From contig CAZWEZ010000006.1 in the NCBI GenBank assembly GCA_964632795.1, positions 1 through 61,859 of the forward strand: a stretch of 61,859 bases of DNA. Reading direction: 5' to 3'. This document shows, one piece after another, positions 15,653-26,014 of the stretch. Within the stretch, counting starts at the first letter, position 1. Each line of letters starts with the position of its first letter. Under the pieces are notes generated by a model that was not told the DNA's origin, made no database searches, and worked only from the letters and a program-made list of their open reading frames with translations. A program made the translations under genes and the position numbers. This stretch comes from CAZWEZ01 sp964632795. GTDB taxonomy: Bacteria; Pseudomonadota; Alphaproteobacteria; Rhodospirillales; 2-02-FULL-58-16.

Positions 15653-18076
15653 ATGGCATCCCTCCCCTCCCGCGCCCGCGTCGTCGTCATCGGCGGCGGC
15701 ATCGTCGGCTGCTCGATCGCCTACCACCTGGCCAAGATGGGCGAAAAGGACGTCCTGCTGGTCGAAAAATCGGGCCTGACCCAGGGCGCGACCTGGCACG
15801 CCGCCGGCCTGGTCGGCCAGCTCAGGCCCTCGCGCAACACCACCCGGATGCTGCAAAAAAGCATCGAGCTCTACGACGCGCTGGAGGAGGAGACCGGCCA
15901 GTCGACCTCGTGGAAGAAACTCGGCAGCCTGCGCGTGGCGTGTTCCGAGGAACGCATGCTGGAGGTCAGGCGGGCCGCCACCATGGCCAAGAGCTTCGGC
16001 CTCGAGATGCACGTCATCAGCCCCCAGGAGGCCCAGGACCTGTTCCCGGTGATGGCCATCGACGACGTGGTCGGCGCCGCTTTCATCCCCGGCGACGGCG
16101 AGGTCGATCCGAGCAGCGTCACCCAGGCCCTGGCCAAGGGCGCCCGCATGCACGGGGCCAGGATCATGGAAGGGATCGAGGTCACCGGCTTCAACCTCGA
16201 TCGCCGCCGCGCCGTCGAGGTGGTCACCGACCAGGGCATCATCAAGACCGAGGTGGTGGTCAACGCGGCCGGCATGTGGGGCCGGCCGATCGGCCTGATG
16301 GCCGGGGTCCAGCTGCCGGCCTGCGCGCTCGAGCACCAGTACATGGTCACCGAGCCGATCCCCGGAATGCCCAAGGACATGACGTCGCTGCGCGACCCCG
16401 ACAACATCATCTACTTCAAGCCCGAGGGCGGCGGCCTGGCGGTCGGCGGCTGGGAGGAAAACACCCCGCCCTTCGGCGACAACGGCATCCGGAGCGACTT
16501 CGCCCAGGAACTGCTGCCCGACAACTTCGATCGTTTCGAGCAGGTCGCCCTGCTGGCCGCCAAGCGGGTCCCGGCGATCAACGACGTCGGCATCCGCAAG
16601 CTGATCAACGGCCCGATCCCCTATTCGGCCGACGGCGACTTCCTGATGGGCAAGGCGCCGGAACTCGACAACTACTTCGTCTGCACCGGCCTCTTGTACG
16701 GCATCGCGGCCGGCGGCGGGGCCGGCCAGATGATGGCCGAGTGGGTGCTCGACGGCGCCCCCAGCCTCGATCTGTGGCCGCTCGACGTGCGCCGCTTCAA
16801 CCCCCACCACAACACCAAGCACTTCATGTACCGGCGCGCCGTCGAGCTGTACGGCAAGCATTACGCCCTGCACGCCCCGGGCGTCGAGCACGAGACGGTG
16901 CGCTGCGTGCGCCTCGGCCCGCTCTACCGGACGCTGAAGGACAAGGGCGCGGTCTACGGCTCCAAGGCCGGCTGGGAGCGCCCCAACTGGTTCGCCCCCG
17001 AGGGGGTGGAGGCGGTCGACGCCTCGCACTTCGACCGCACCAAGAGCAACTGGTTCGAGCACGTCGGCAACGAGCACCGGGCGGTCCGCGAGCGGGCCGG
17101 GCTGATCGACCAGACCTCGTTCGCCAAGTTCGAGGTCCGCGGCTCCAAGGCCCTGGCTTCGCTGCAACGCCTGGCGGTGTCCGACCTCGACAAGCCGGCG
17201 GGCAGCGTGATCTACACCCAGTTCTGCAACGAACGGGGCGGCATCGAGTGCGACCTGACCATCCTGCGCCTGGCCGAGGACCGCTTCTACATCGTGACGG
17301 GCAGCGGTTTCGGGATCCACGACCTGCACTGGATCAATTCCAACATCGCCGACGACGGCTCGGTGACGGTCGACGAGGTGACCTCCTCGCGCGCCGTCAT
17401 CAACCTGTGCGGGCCGCGGGCCCGCAAGGTGCTGGAGAAGGTGGCCGAGGGCGACGTCTCGAAGGAGGCCCTGGCGTTCTCGACCTTCAAGGAGATCTTC
17501 GTCGGCGCCGCCCCGGTGCGCGCCGTGCGCATCGGCTACGTCGGCGAGCTGGGCTGGGAGCTGCACACCCCGACCGAATACGGCTGCCACGTCTACGACC
17601 TGCTGTGGGAGGCGGGCCGGGAGTTCGGGATCGCCAACGTCGGCTACCGGGCCATCGACACCCTGCGCATGGAGAAGGGGTATTTGTACTGGAGCTCGGA
17701 CATCACGCCCGACTACAACCCCTTTGAGGCCGGCCTCGGGTTCAGGGTCAACCTGGACAAGGGCGACTTCATCGGCCGTGAGGCACTGGCCAAAATCAAG
17801 AAGGACGGGGTGAACCGCAAGCTGTGCGTCTTCACCATCGACCGGGCGGTGTCGCTGTACGGCGGCGAGCCGATCATCAAGGACGGCCAGGTCATCGACA
17901 TCACGACCAGCGCCAACTACGGCCACACCGTGGCCAAGACCATCGCCCACGGCTACCTGCCCCTCGAGCTGGCCGGGGAGACCGACTTCGAGATCGAGGC
18001 CTTCGGGGTGACCTATCGGGCCACCCGCCACGACGGCGCGCTCTACGATCCCGAGATGAAACGGCTCAAGGCGTAG
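15653..18076 (+). CDS. Dimethylglycine/sarcosine-dehydrogenase-like FAD and folate-domain flavoprotein
   Basis: An 807-residue two-domain enzyme. An N-terminal DAO-type FAD domain (GGGIVGCSIAYHLAKMG, about 13-29) carries TWHAAGL with His49 at the position of the histidine that binds FAD covalently in dimethylglycine dehydrogenase. A C-terminal GcvT-like tetrahydrofolate domain spans about 430-800 (VGELGWELH, ANVGYRAIDTLRMEKGY). The family removes N-methyl groups from dimethylglycine or sarcosine and passes the C1 unit to folate. It lies between two choline-kinase-like genes, 7 bp after the first and 18 bp before the second. Confidence 0.92.
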   Translation: MASLPSRARVVVIGGGIVGCSIAYHLAKMGEKDVLLVEKSGLTQGATWHAAGLVGQLRPSRNTTRMLQKSIELYDALEEETGQSTSWKKLGSLRVACSEERMLEVRRAATMAKSFGLEMHVISPQEAQDLFPVMAIDDVVGAAFIPGDGEVDPSSVTQALAKGARMHGARIMEGIEVTGFNLDRRRAVEVVTDQGIIKTEVVVNAAGMWGRPIGLMAGVQLPACALEHQYMVTEPIPGMPKDMTSLRDPDNIIYFKPEGGGLAVGGWEENTPPFGDNGIRSDFAQELLPDNFDRFEQVALLAAKRVPAINDVGIRKLINGPIPYSADGDFLMGKAPELDNYFVCTGLLYGIAAGGGAGQMMAEWVLDGAPSLDLWPLDVRRFNPHHNTKHFMYRRAVELYGKHYALHAPGVEHETVRCVRLGPLYRTLKDKGAVYGSKAGWERPNWFAPEGVEAVDASHFDRTKSNWFEHVGNEHRAVRERAGLIDQTSFAKFEVRGSKALASLQRLAVSDLDKPAGSVIYTQFCNERGGIECDLTILRLAEDRFYIVTGSGFGIHDLHWINSNIADDGSVTVDEVTSSRAVINLCGPRARKVLEKVAEGDVSKEALAFSTFKEIFVGAAPVRAVRIGYVGELGWELHTPTEYGCHVYDLLWEAGREFGIANVGYRAIDTLRMEKGYLYWSSDITPDYNPFEAGLGFRVNLDKGDFIGREALAKIKKDGVNRKLCVFTIDRAVSLYGGEPIIKDGQVIDITTSANYGHTVAKTIAHGYLPLELAGETDFEIEAFGVTYRATRHDGALYDPEMKRLKA

Positions 18077-18094
18077 GCAAGAAGGAGATCGACC

Positions 18095-19009
18095 ATGGAA
18101 AAGGTCCACGAGAAACTGTCCCGGATTCCCCTGCTGGCCGGCAAATCCCCCGATGAGTTGGGCCTTCAGCGCCTTGGCGGGCTGACCAACCAGAACTACA
18201 AGCTGACCGTAGACGGCAAGAACTACGTGCTGCGCATCCCCGGCGAGGGGACCGGCGAGTTCATCGACCGCAAGAGCGAGGAGCACAACGCCGCCATCGC
18301 GTCCGCGGCCGGGGTCAACGCCGAGATACTGTTCTTCGACGCCACCGACGGCCTCCAGCTATGCCGTTTCATCGATGGCGCCGAGACCATGAACGCCGAT
18401 ACCTTGAAGGACCTCGGCAAGGTGGCCCGCGCCGCCCGGGCGTTGCGCGACATCCACACCTTCGACGGCCGCTTCGCCTCGCGCTTCGACGTCTTCGCGA
18501 TGATGGACGACTACCTGGACATCCTGGCCAAGAAGAACGCCACCCTGCCCGAGGGCTTCGCCGAGGTGCAGAAGGAGGCCGAGGCGGTCCGCGAGGCGCT
18601 GGATTTACGACCTGTCGAGTTGGTCCCCTGCCACTGCGACCCGCTGGCCGAGAACTTCCTCGATACCGGGGAGCGCATGTACCTGGTGGACTGGGAGTAC
18701 GCCGGCAACAACGACCCGATGTGGGACCTGGGCGACTTGGCGATCGAGGTCGAGTTCACGCCCGAGCAGGACAGCGCCCTGATGGAGGCCTACTTCGATG
18801 GCCCGGCGCCGGCCTCTCAGGTCGGCCGGATGGTGATCTACAAGGCCATGTGCGACCTGCTGTGGAGCGCCTGGGGCGTGATCCAGGTGGTCAACGACAA
18901 CACCGTCGAGGACTTCTGGGCCTACGCCACGATGCGCTTCGAACGCTGCAAGCGGATCATGGCCCAGCCCGACTTCCCCGCCCACATCCAGGCCATCCGC
19001 GAAGGTTGA
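18095..19009 (+). CDS. Choline/ethanolamine-kinase-like phosphotransferase (second copy)
   Basis: A 304-residue APH-fold protein with the glycine-rich loop RLGGLTNQNYKL, the catalytic motif PCHCDPLAENFLD and the metal motif YLVDWEYAGNNDPMWDLGDLA, closer to LicA-type choline kinases than the first copy. A GAAGGAG site precedes the ATG. It probably uses ATP to phosphorylate choline or a similar amine in the cytoplasm. Finding it in one operon with a demethylating flavoprotein is unusual, because choline phosphorylation normally serves lipid or surface decoration rather than oxidation. Confidence 0.88.
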   Translation: MEKVHEKLSRIPLLAGKSPDELGLQRLGGLTNQNYKLTVDGKNYVLRIPGEGTGEFIDRKSEEHNAAIASAAGVNAEILFFDATDGLQLCRFIDGAETMNADTLKDLGKVARAARALRDIHTFDGRFASRFDVFAMMDDYLDILAKKNATLPEGFAEVQKEAEAVREALDLRPVELVPCHCDPLAENFLDTGERMYLVDWEYAGNNDPMWDLGDLAIEVEFTPEQDSALMEAYFDGPAPASQVGRMVIYKAMCDLLWSAWGVIQVVNDNTVEDFWAYATMRFERCKRIMAQPDFPAHIQAIREG

Positions 19010-19020
19010 ACGGCCGCCGG

Positions 19021-19125
19021 CATCCTTCGACACGCCGCTTCGCGGCTGCTCTGGATGAGGGTTTTGTTGAAATCCAAGCAAAGACCTCATCCTGAGCAGC
19101 CGCGTAAGCGGCGTGTCGAAGGATG
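19021..19125. repeat. Pair of REP-type palindromes in inverted orientation (BIME-like)
   Basis: The 40-bp unit at 19021-19060 (CATCCTTCGACACGCCGCTT onward) is repeated inverted at 19085-19125 with a 24-base spacer. Each unit is itself palindromic around the GCTTCGCGGC or GCGTAAGCGG centre. The same unit occurs at 37724-37765 and 38091-38130. Such units are known as dispersed palindromes in alphaproteobacteria. The pair could also act as a bidirectional terminator between the kinase gene and the ligase gene. Confidence 0.85.
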
Positions 19126-19220
19126 GAACTTCGGGCCGGCCTTGACAGCAAAACCGGATCGGGCTTTCTGTCTCGTCGAATGAATGGCTGAGATCGCGTG
19201 ATTGATATTCGGAGGAAACC

Positions 19221-21173
<1,953 letters not shown>

Positions 21174-21185
21174 TCCCCGGGAGGA

Positions 21186-21222
21186 GGCGGGCGGAACACG
21201 ACCAGCGCCCGGTAGGGTCCCA
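21186..21222. repeat. 37-bp duplicate of the 3' end of the Tiki/ChaN-like gene
   Basis: This stretch matches 22364-22400 at 36 of 37 positions. The latter is inside the C-terminal coding region of the Tiki/ChaN-like gene on the minus strand. The copy lies immediately outside the left end of the RAYT unit, so element movement or recombination seems to have duplicated a piece of the neighbouring gene. Confidence 0.75.
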
Positions 21223-21226
21223 ACCG

Positions 21227-22148
21227 ATTGGGGTCAGGTCTTGCTTTTTGCCCTGGCGATCCGACTGACCCAGCTGTAATGAAGCCCGAAATGGCGGCCG
21301 ATATCGGCCAGGGTGAAGGCACCGCTCCGCCAGGCTTCGCGGATGGCGTCGTCGCGTCCCGGCGTGCGGGCGGCGATCTCCCCTAGCGAGGCGGTCAGGT
21401 TGCGGCGTTGGGCGCGGGGCACTTCGCGGTCCTGCGTCGCCCCACCTGACAACTTCAGGGCGCTCGAAGCGAAATCGTCATCGCCGAGGAACACCTGCGC
21501 GGTGAGGTTCGCCCACAGGTCCTTGTCGGCGCCCTCGGCGACGAACGCCTCATAGGTCGCGCGGGCCGTCGCCGGCGCTTCCGCGAACATCGACAACAGC
21601 CCGTCGACGTCCAGCCATGGCGGCGGCTTTTCGGCGCCGGCCGTGGCCGGATAGCTGGTCCAGTGAGACTGGCGAACGTCCTCGGCGACACCGGCGCGGA
21701 CCGGGTTGAGGACGATGTAGCGGGCCGCCTCGAGGAGATGGGCGTCGCGGTCGACCAGGATCGCCTTGTAGCGGCCCTGGAACAGGTGTCCGACGCGGTC
21801 GTGCCGGCGGTTGACGCGTTGGGTGTAGACGCCGTTGAGTTGGCGCATGCCACGCGACAGGTCGCCGCCGGGGGTCTCGACAAGGAGGTGGTAGTGGTTG
21901 GCCATCAGGCAGTAGGCGAACACCCGCCATCCCAGCCGTCCGACCACCGTGTCCAGAACATCGAGGAAGGCCCGGCGATCCTTCGCGTCGAGGAAGATAT
22001 CGGCGCGGGCGTTGCCCCGGCTGGTGAGGTGGTAGACGGCGCCAGGAAATTCGATCCGAAGGGGACGCGACATGGCAACACCTCTGCTATTTCGACCCAC
22101 ACTCCCAGTCTAACCTCCGAATAGCAAAAAACAAGACCTGACCCCAAT
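21227..22148. mobile_element. RAYT (Y1-transposase) unit with 24-bp inverted ends
   Basis: The ends ATTGGGGTCAGGTCTTG(C/T) and so on, at 21227-21250 and 22125-22148, match as inverted repeats over 24 bp with one mismatch and enclose a single Y1-transposase gene. The stop codon of that gene lies inside the left repeat. No clear target duplication is visible. Confidence 0.8.
21234..22073 (-). CDS. REP-associated tyrosine transposase (RAYT, Y1/HUH family)
   Basis: A 279-residue Y1_Tnp transposase. MSRPLRIEFPGAVYHLTSRG opens the domain, the HUH metal motif is NHYHLLVET (His60, His62), and the family markers HLFQGRYKAI and YIVLNPVRAG follow. The C-terminal region (about 240-275) is a helix-turn-helix that could read the element ends. 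Such proteins process single-stranded hairpins of REP type. The ATG at 22073 has GAGG upstream. The same window carries REP-like palindromes at four places, but the ends of this unit do not match them, so this enzyme may serve a different repeat. Confidence 0.9.
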   Translation of the reverse strand: MSRPLRIEFPGAVYHLTSRGNARADIFLDAKDRRAFLDVLDTVVGRLGWRVFAYCLMANHYHLLVETPGGDLSRGMRQLNGVYTQRVNRRHDRVGHLFQGRYKAILVDRDAHLLEAARYIVLNPVRAGVAEDVRQSHWTSYPATAGAEKPPPWLDVDGLLSMFAEAPATARATYEAFVAEGADKDLWANLTAQVFLGDDDFASSALKLSGGATQDREVPRAQRRNLTASLGEIAARTPGRDDAIREAWRSGAFTLADIGRHFGLHYSWVSRIARAKSKT

Positions 22149-22326
22149 GGGGAGTTCCGGGGACATGATACTTGACTGTCACTCTTACTGGGTGAATTCA
22201 GGTTGGAAGAGCACCGCGGCGGGTGTTGGGTGGATTCAGGGCGGGAATGAATGATCCGGGTCGATGACTGGACGTTTCGCCGCCTTGGACCAGCATGATC
22301 CGCCGGAAATTCCGCCCTCCCCCAAC

Positions 22327-23289
22327 TCAGGGAGTCGGCTCCGAGAGGCGGGAGGCGACAGGCGGCGGGCGGAAGACGACCAGCGCCCGGTAGGGTCCCA
22401 TGGTCTGGTCCCATAACAGGAGGAACCACTGGCGCAGGGGCCGAGGCAGGGAGGCGGTATCGGGAATCGCGAAGTCCCCGGGCTCGAGGCCGATCTCGTC
22501 GAGGAAATAGACGAAGGCTTCCAGCGGCCCGTCCTGGTGTTCGCCGAGCACCCGGACGTTCAGCGTGTTGGCCACCGTCAGGCCCGGGATTTCGGCCAGC
22601 GCCGTGCGGTAGAGCCATTGGGGCAGGTCCTTGCAGTGAAGGGCGCCGATCAGGACCACGTGGCGCCAGTCCTCCCCGAGCCAGTGGGCGATGTTGCGGG
22701 CGATGGACTGTTCGCGGCTTCCGACCCCCCGGCGATGGCGTTGCATCTGTATGGGCAACTCTTCGACGCCCCGTATAAGAAGGTCCGGGTTCCTGCCCAC
22801 CGCGGCATTGATGACGGCGGCGATGTCGGCGTCCAGGAGGGGCACGTAGGAACTCCCGCGGGCGATGCGCCGGCGGATGGCGACCAGTTCCCTCGGCGTC
22901 GTCTCCAGCAGCAAGGCATCGGCCTCGAAGCGGGAGAAGAAGGAGTCGGCCAGGAAGCGGCGGGTGTGGTCGTCGTGGTTCTCGCCCAGGCACAGAAGCC
23001 GGAGCTCGGCTTCCCCGAGGCCGTCGATCCACGTCTCCACCGGGACCATGGCGGCGCCGAGACCGTCGCGGATCGCCGTCTGCTCGGCCGCCGGCAGCGC
23101 CCGGTAGCGGGCCAGCGCCTCGAGCGCCCCCGGATGGTGGCCGGGGTGCTGGATGCGTTGGCGGTTCGGGGGGCCGATGGTCGGGAGGTAGAACAGTGCC
23201 AGATACAATTCGAAGACCACGATCGCGGCAAGCACGATCAACGGCCACCCCATGACGACGGTCAACCATTTGATGATCGGCGAGTCCAT
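22327..23289 (-). CDS. Membrane-anchored Tiki/ChaN-like superfamily protein
   Basis: A 320-residue protein with one N-terminal membrane segment (about 5-32) and a large soluble domain. LRLLCLGENHDDHTRRFLAD and ALLLETTP resemble the Glu-x-His core of the Tiki/TraB/ChaN metal-dependent hydrolase superfamily. HVVLIGALHCKDL matches the second conserved histidine block. Length and arrangement fit a membrane-tethered periplasmic or cytoplasmic hydrolase whose substrate is unknown. The start at 23289 has only a weak ribosome site; an ATG at 23352 is an alternative. The 3' end is the source of the 37-bp duplicate at 21186. Confidence 0.6.
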   Translation of the reverse strand: MDSPIIKWLTVVMGWPLIVLAAIVVFELYLALFYLPTIGPPNRQRIQHPGHHPGALEALARYRALPAAEQTAIRDGLGAAMVPVETWIDGLGEAELRLLCLGENHDDHTRRFLADSFFSRFEADALLLETTPRELVAIRRRIARGSSYVPLLDADIAAVINAAVGRNPDLLIRGVEELPIQMQRHRRGVGSREQSIARNIAHWLGEDWRHVVLIGALHCKDLPQWLYRTALAEIPGLTVANTLNVRVLGEHQDGPLEAFVYFLDEIGLEPGDFAIPDTASLPRPLRQWFLLLWDQTMGPYRALVVFRPPPVASRLSEPTP

Positions 23290-23338
23290 GGTCGGCGGCA
23301 CCCTAGCGGCCCGGCTCAGGGTCCGCTCCCGGTCCCTT

Positions 23339-23371
23339 ATACCAAGGGGCACTGATAATGACCCTTGGTAT
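23339..23371. repeat. Minimal 33-bp copy of MITE family A
   Basis: ATACCAAGGGGCACTGATAA at 23339 on is the same end as at 7060. Here it closes on itself after only 33 bp (ending CCCTTGGTAT), giving a palindrome with 10-bp arms. Its last base is the first base of the LysR gene's stop codon (TTA at 23371-23373 on the plus strand). Confidence 0.75.
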
Positions 23372-24252
23372 TACGCCGCCGCCTCCAGCAGCCACTCGCG
23401 GAAGGCCTGGATCTTGGGCCGCCCGGCGGTGGCCTCGGGGCACACCACGTAGTAGGCGTACTCGGCCGGCAGGCTGAATTCGAAGGGCTTGACCAGGCGC
23501 CCCGAGGCCAGCTCGTCGGCCACCAGCACGCTGCGCCCGAGGGCCACCCCCGCCCCGGCGATGGCCGCCTGCATGACCAGGTGCGAGTGGTTGAACGTCG
23601 GCCCCCGGTCGGGGTCGACCTGGTCCGCCCCGGCCGCCATCAGCCACATCCGCCAGGTCACCCGCAGGTCGTCGTGGAGCAGCGTGAAGTGGCACAGATC
23701 CGACGGCCGGCGCAACGGCGTGCCCTCCCCCAGCAGCGACGGGCTGCACACCGGGAACAGTTCCTCGTTCATCAGCCGGACGATGTCCAGGCCAGCCCAT
23801 TCGCCGCGCCCGTAGCGGATCGCCATGTGGATGTCCTCGCGGGCGAAATCGACGGGGTGGTCGGCGGTGGTGATCCGGACGTCGATCTCGGGATGACGGG
23901 TCCTGAACCGGCCCAGGCGGGGCACCAGCCAGGTGGCGGCGAACGAATCGAGCGTGCTGACGGTCAGCACCCCGGCGCTCTCGCGGTCCTCCAGCCGTTC
24001 GACGGCCTCGGCGATCAGGTCCAGCGCCTCGCCCACCGCCGGCAGCAGGACCTGGCCCTCGTCGGTCAGGCGCAGGGTCCGGTTGAGGCGCCGGAACAGA
24101 AGCACGCCCAGCCGTTCCTCCAGGCCCTTGATCTGGTGGCTGACCGCCGCCTGGGTGACGTTGAGCTCGCCGGCCGCCCGGGTGAAGCTGAGGTGGCGGG
24201 CGGCGGCCTCGAAGGCGCGCAAGGCGTTGAGCGGCGGCAGGCGGCGGGCCAT
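23371..24252 (-). CDS. LysR-family transcriptional regulator (GcvA-like)
   Basis: A 293-residue regulator. The N-terminal winged helix-turn-helix (about 5-65) reads LPPLNALRAFEAAARHLSFT and VTQAAVSHQIKGLE, as in GcvA-type regulators. The rest is the two-lobed ligand-binding domain (about 95-290). The start at 24252 fits the family; an upstream ATG would add 24 unlikely residues. It is divergent from a DUF1127 gene with 148 bp between them, where a T-N-A type palindrome (24281-24309) may be its binding site. Ligand and targets are unknown. Confidence 0.9.
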   Translation of the reverse strand: MARRLPPLNALRAFEAAARHLSFTRAAGELNVTQAAVSHQIKGLEERLGVLLFRRLNRTLRLTDEGQVLLPAVGEALDLIAEAVERLEDRESAGVLTVSTLDSFAATWLVPRLGRFRTRHPEIDVRITTADHPVDFAREDIHMAIRYGRGEWAGLDIVRLMNEELFPVCSPSLLGEGTPLRRPSDLCHFTLLHDDLRVTWRMWLMAAGADQVDPDRGPTFNHSHLVMQAAIAGAGVALGRSVLVADELASGRLVKPFEFSLPAEYAYYVVCPEATAGRPKIQAFREWLLEAAA

Positions 24253-24280
24253 GGGGCGTCTCCCGAACCCGTTTTGGGTA

Positions 24281-24309
24281 AGTTTTTCTAATACATTATA
24301 TGAGAAACT
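24281..24309. promoter_or_regulatory. Candidate LysR operator between divergent genes
   Basis: An imperfect inverted repeat AGTTTTTCT ... AGAAACT encloses the AT-rich core AATACATTATATG. LysR regulators typically bind such T-N11-A palindromes in the divergent promoter of their own gene. The assignment is by position and symmetry only. Confidence 0.4.
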
Positions 24310-24400
24310 ATCGTTTGTCGGCAACCGGAAAAAGAACTATTTCATACCCAACACACACGATCAATGCGGGCTTTGGAAGTCCCACTCGGAGGAAGACACG

Positions 24401-24652
24401 ATGACCCAATGTATTAGCAACGCTTATCCAGCCGACGGACTCGAGGCGCCCCGCCCCGAAGTCGCCGCCAAGGCCCTGTTGGAGACCGTCGCCGGCCATG
24501 CCGCTAGCGCCCTGGCCACCCTCAGGACCTGGAACGAGCGCGCCGCCCAGCGCCGCCAGTTGCGGGAGATGGACGACCGCATCCTCAAGGACATCGGGCT
24601 CAGCCGGCTCGACGTCTACCGGGAAACCATCAAGCCGTTCTGGCGCCCGTAG
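24401..24652 (+). CDS. DUF1127 (YjiS-like) small protein
   Basis: An 83-residue protein whose last 45 residues carry the DUF1127 signature: an Arg-rich helix (WNERAAQRRQLREMDDRILKDIGLSRLDV). CGGAGGAAG precedes the ATG at 24401. Short DUF1127 proteins in alphaproteobacteria have been linked to RNA binding and to phosphate and carbon metabolism. Here the gene is divergent from a LysR regulator, which may control it. Confidence 0.88.
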   Translation: MTQCISNAYPADGLEAPRPEVAAKALLETVAGHAASALATLRTWNERAAQRRQLREMDDRILKDIGLSRLDVYRETIKPFWRP

Positions 24653-24826
24653 CCGCCGCCACGAATTAAATGGTGACTGGATATAATTAACGGTCGACCG
24701 CCGCAATCGCCGTTTGCGGCGGTGGCGGAAACCATGTAATCGGAGCCCCGGCGGGTTTTAAAGCGATGGGGCGATGACCAATATCCCTGACGTATGGGGC
24801 GGCGGTGGAAGAAACGGGGTGAGGCC

Positions 24827-26014
24827 GTGACGCGCCTTGTCGTCCTGATCATCGTGAGCGGCGCCCTGATCGCCAGCCTCAACATGGGCATCCGCCAGAC
24901 CTTCGGCCTGTTCCTGCCGCCGATGACCGCCGATCTGGGGATCGGGCGGGAGGCCTTCGCCTTCGCCATCGCCTTGCAGAACCTCCTGTGGGGCCTGTTC
25001 CAGCCGCTGACCGGGATGATGGCCGACAAGTTCGGCAGCACCCGGGTGCTGATCCTGGGGGCGGCGGTCTACGTCCTGGGCCTGGTGGTCATGTCGGGGG
25101 CGACGGGGCCGTTCGAGCTCAACCTGGGGGCCGGCCTGTTGATCGGCTTCGGCGCCTCGGGCACCGGCTTCGCGATCCTGCTGGGCGCCGTCGGCCGCCG
25201 GGTGTCGCCCGAGCGGCGCTCCCTGGCGCTGGGCTTCGTCACCGCCGGCGGCTCCTTCGGCCAGTTCTACATGGCCCCGGTGGGCCAGGCGTTGATCGCC
25301 TCCCAGGGCTGGTCCCAGGCCCTCCTCATCATGGCGGTGATCGCCTGCCTGATGGCGCCCCTCGCCCTGGCCCTGAGCGGCAAGGCGCAAACCTCCGGCG
25401 ACGGCGCCGACTCCCAGAGCCTGAAAGGCGCCATCGGCGAGGCGGCGGTCAATCCGGGATACTGGTTCCTGACCCTGGGTTTCTTCGTCTGCGGGTTCCA
25501 GGTCCAGTTCATCGGCATCCACCTGCCGTCCTACCTTCAGGACGTCGGCATGTCCGGAGAGCTCGCCGCCGCGGCGCTGGGCACCATCGGTTTCTTCAAC
25601 ATCATCGGCACCTTGACCTGGGGCTACCTGGGCGGCCGGTTCTCCAAGAAGCGCCTGCTGAGCACGCTGTATTTCCTCAGGGCGGTGGCCTTCGCCGGCT
25701 TCCTGGCGGCGCCGACCAACAAATATACGGTGATCGTGTTCGCGGCCACCTTGGGCCTGTTGTGGCTGGGCACGATTCCGCTGACCAGCGGCCTGATCGC
25801 CCACATCTTCGGGCCGCGCTACATGGCGACCCTGTTCGGGTTCGTTTTCTTCAGCCATCAGCTGGGCAGCTTCATGGGCATCTGGCTGGGCGGCTACGTG
25901 TTCGACGCCACGGGCTCCTACGACCTGATGTGGATGGCCTCCATCGCGCTGGGCCTGGCGGCGGCGCTGCTCCACATGCCGATCTCCGAGCGCCGGCTGA
26001 GGGAGGCGGCATGA
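24827..26014 (+). CDS. Major facilitator superfamily transporter
   Basis: A 395-residue protein with about twelve membrane segments. MADKFGSTRVLIL (about 68-80) matches the loop 2-3 MFS signature. The OxlT/monocarboxylate-like spacing (GIRQTFGLFLPPM near the start) suggests an organic-acid carrier, which is weak evidence. The GTG start at 24827 is preceded by GGGGTGAGG; ATG 24794 is an alternative without a ribosome site. It overlaps the MBL-fold gene by 4 bp. Confidence 0.88.
   Translation: MTRLVVLIIVSGALIASLNMGIRQTFGLFLPPMTADLGIGREAFAFAIALQNLLWGLFQPLTGMMADKFGSTRVLILGAAVYVLGLVVMSGATGPFELNLGAGLLIGFGASGTGFAILLGAVGRRVSPERRSLALGFVTAGGSFGQFYMAPVGQALIASQGWSQALLIMAVIACLMAPLALALSGKAQTSGDGADSQSLKGAIGEAAVNPGYWFLTLGFFVCGFQVQFIGIHLPSYLQDVGMSGELAAAALGTIGFFNIIGTLTWGYLGGRFSKKRLLSTLYFLRAVAFAGFLAAPTNKYTVIVFAATLGLLWLGTIPLTSGLIAHIFGPRYMATLFGFVFFSHQLGSFMGIWLGGYVFDATGSYDLMWMASIALGLAAALLHMPISERRLREAA

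Noticed and set aside
15371..18286. 971-codon open frame opposite the dimethylglycine-dehydrogenase-like gene
   Set aside because: The sense frame shows a full conserved enzyme; the antisense product has no domain.
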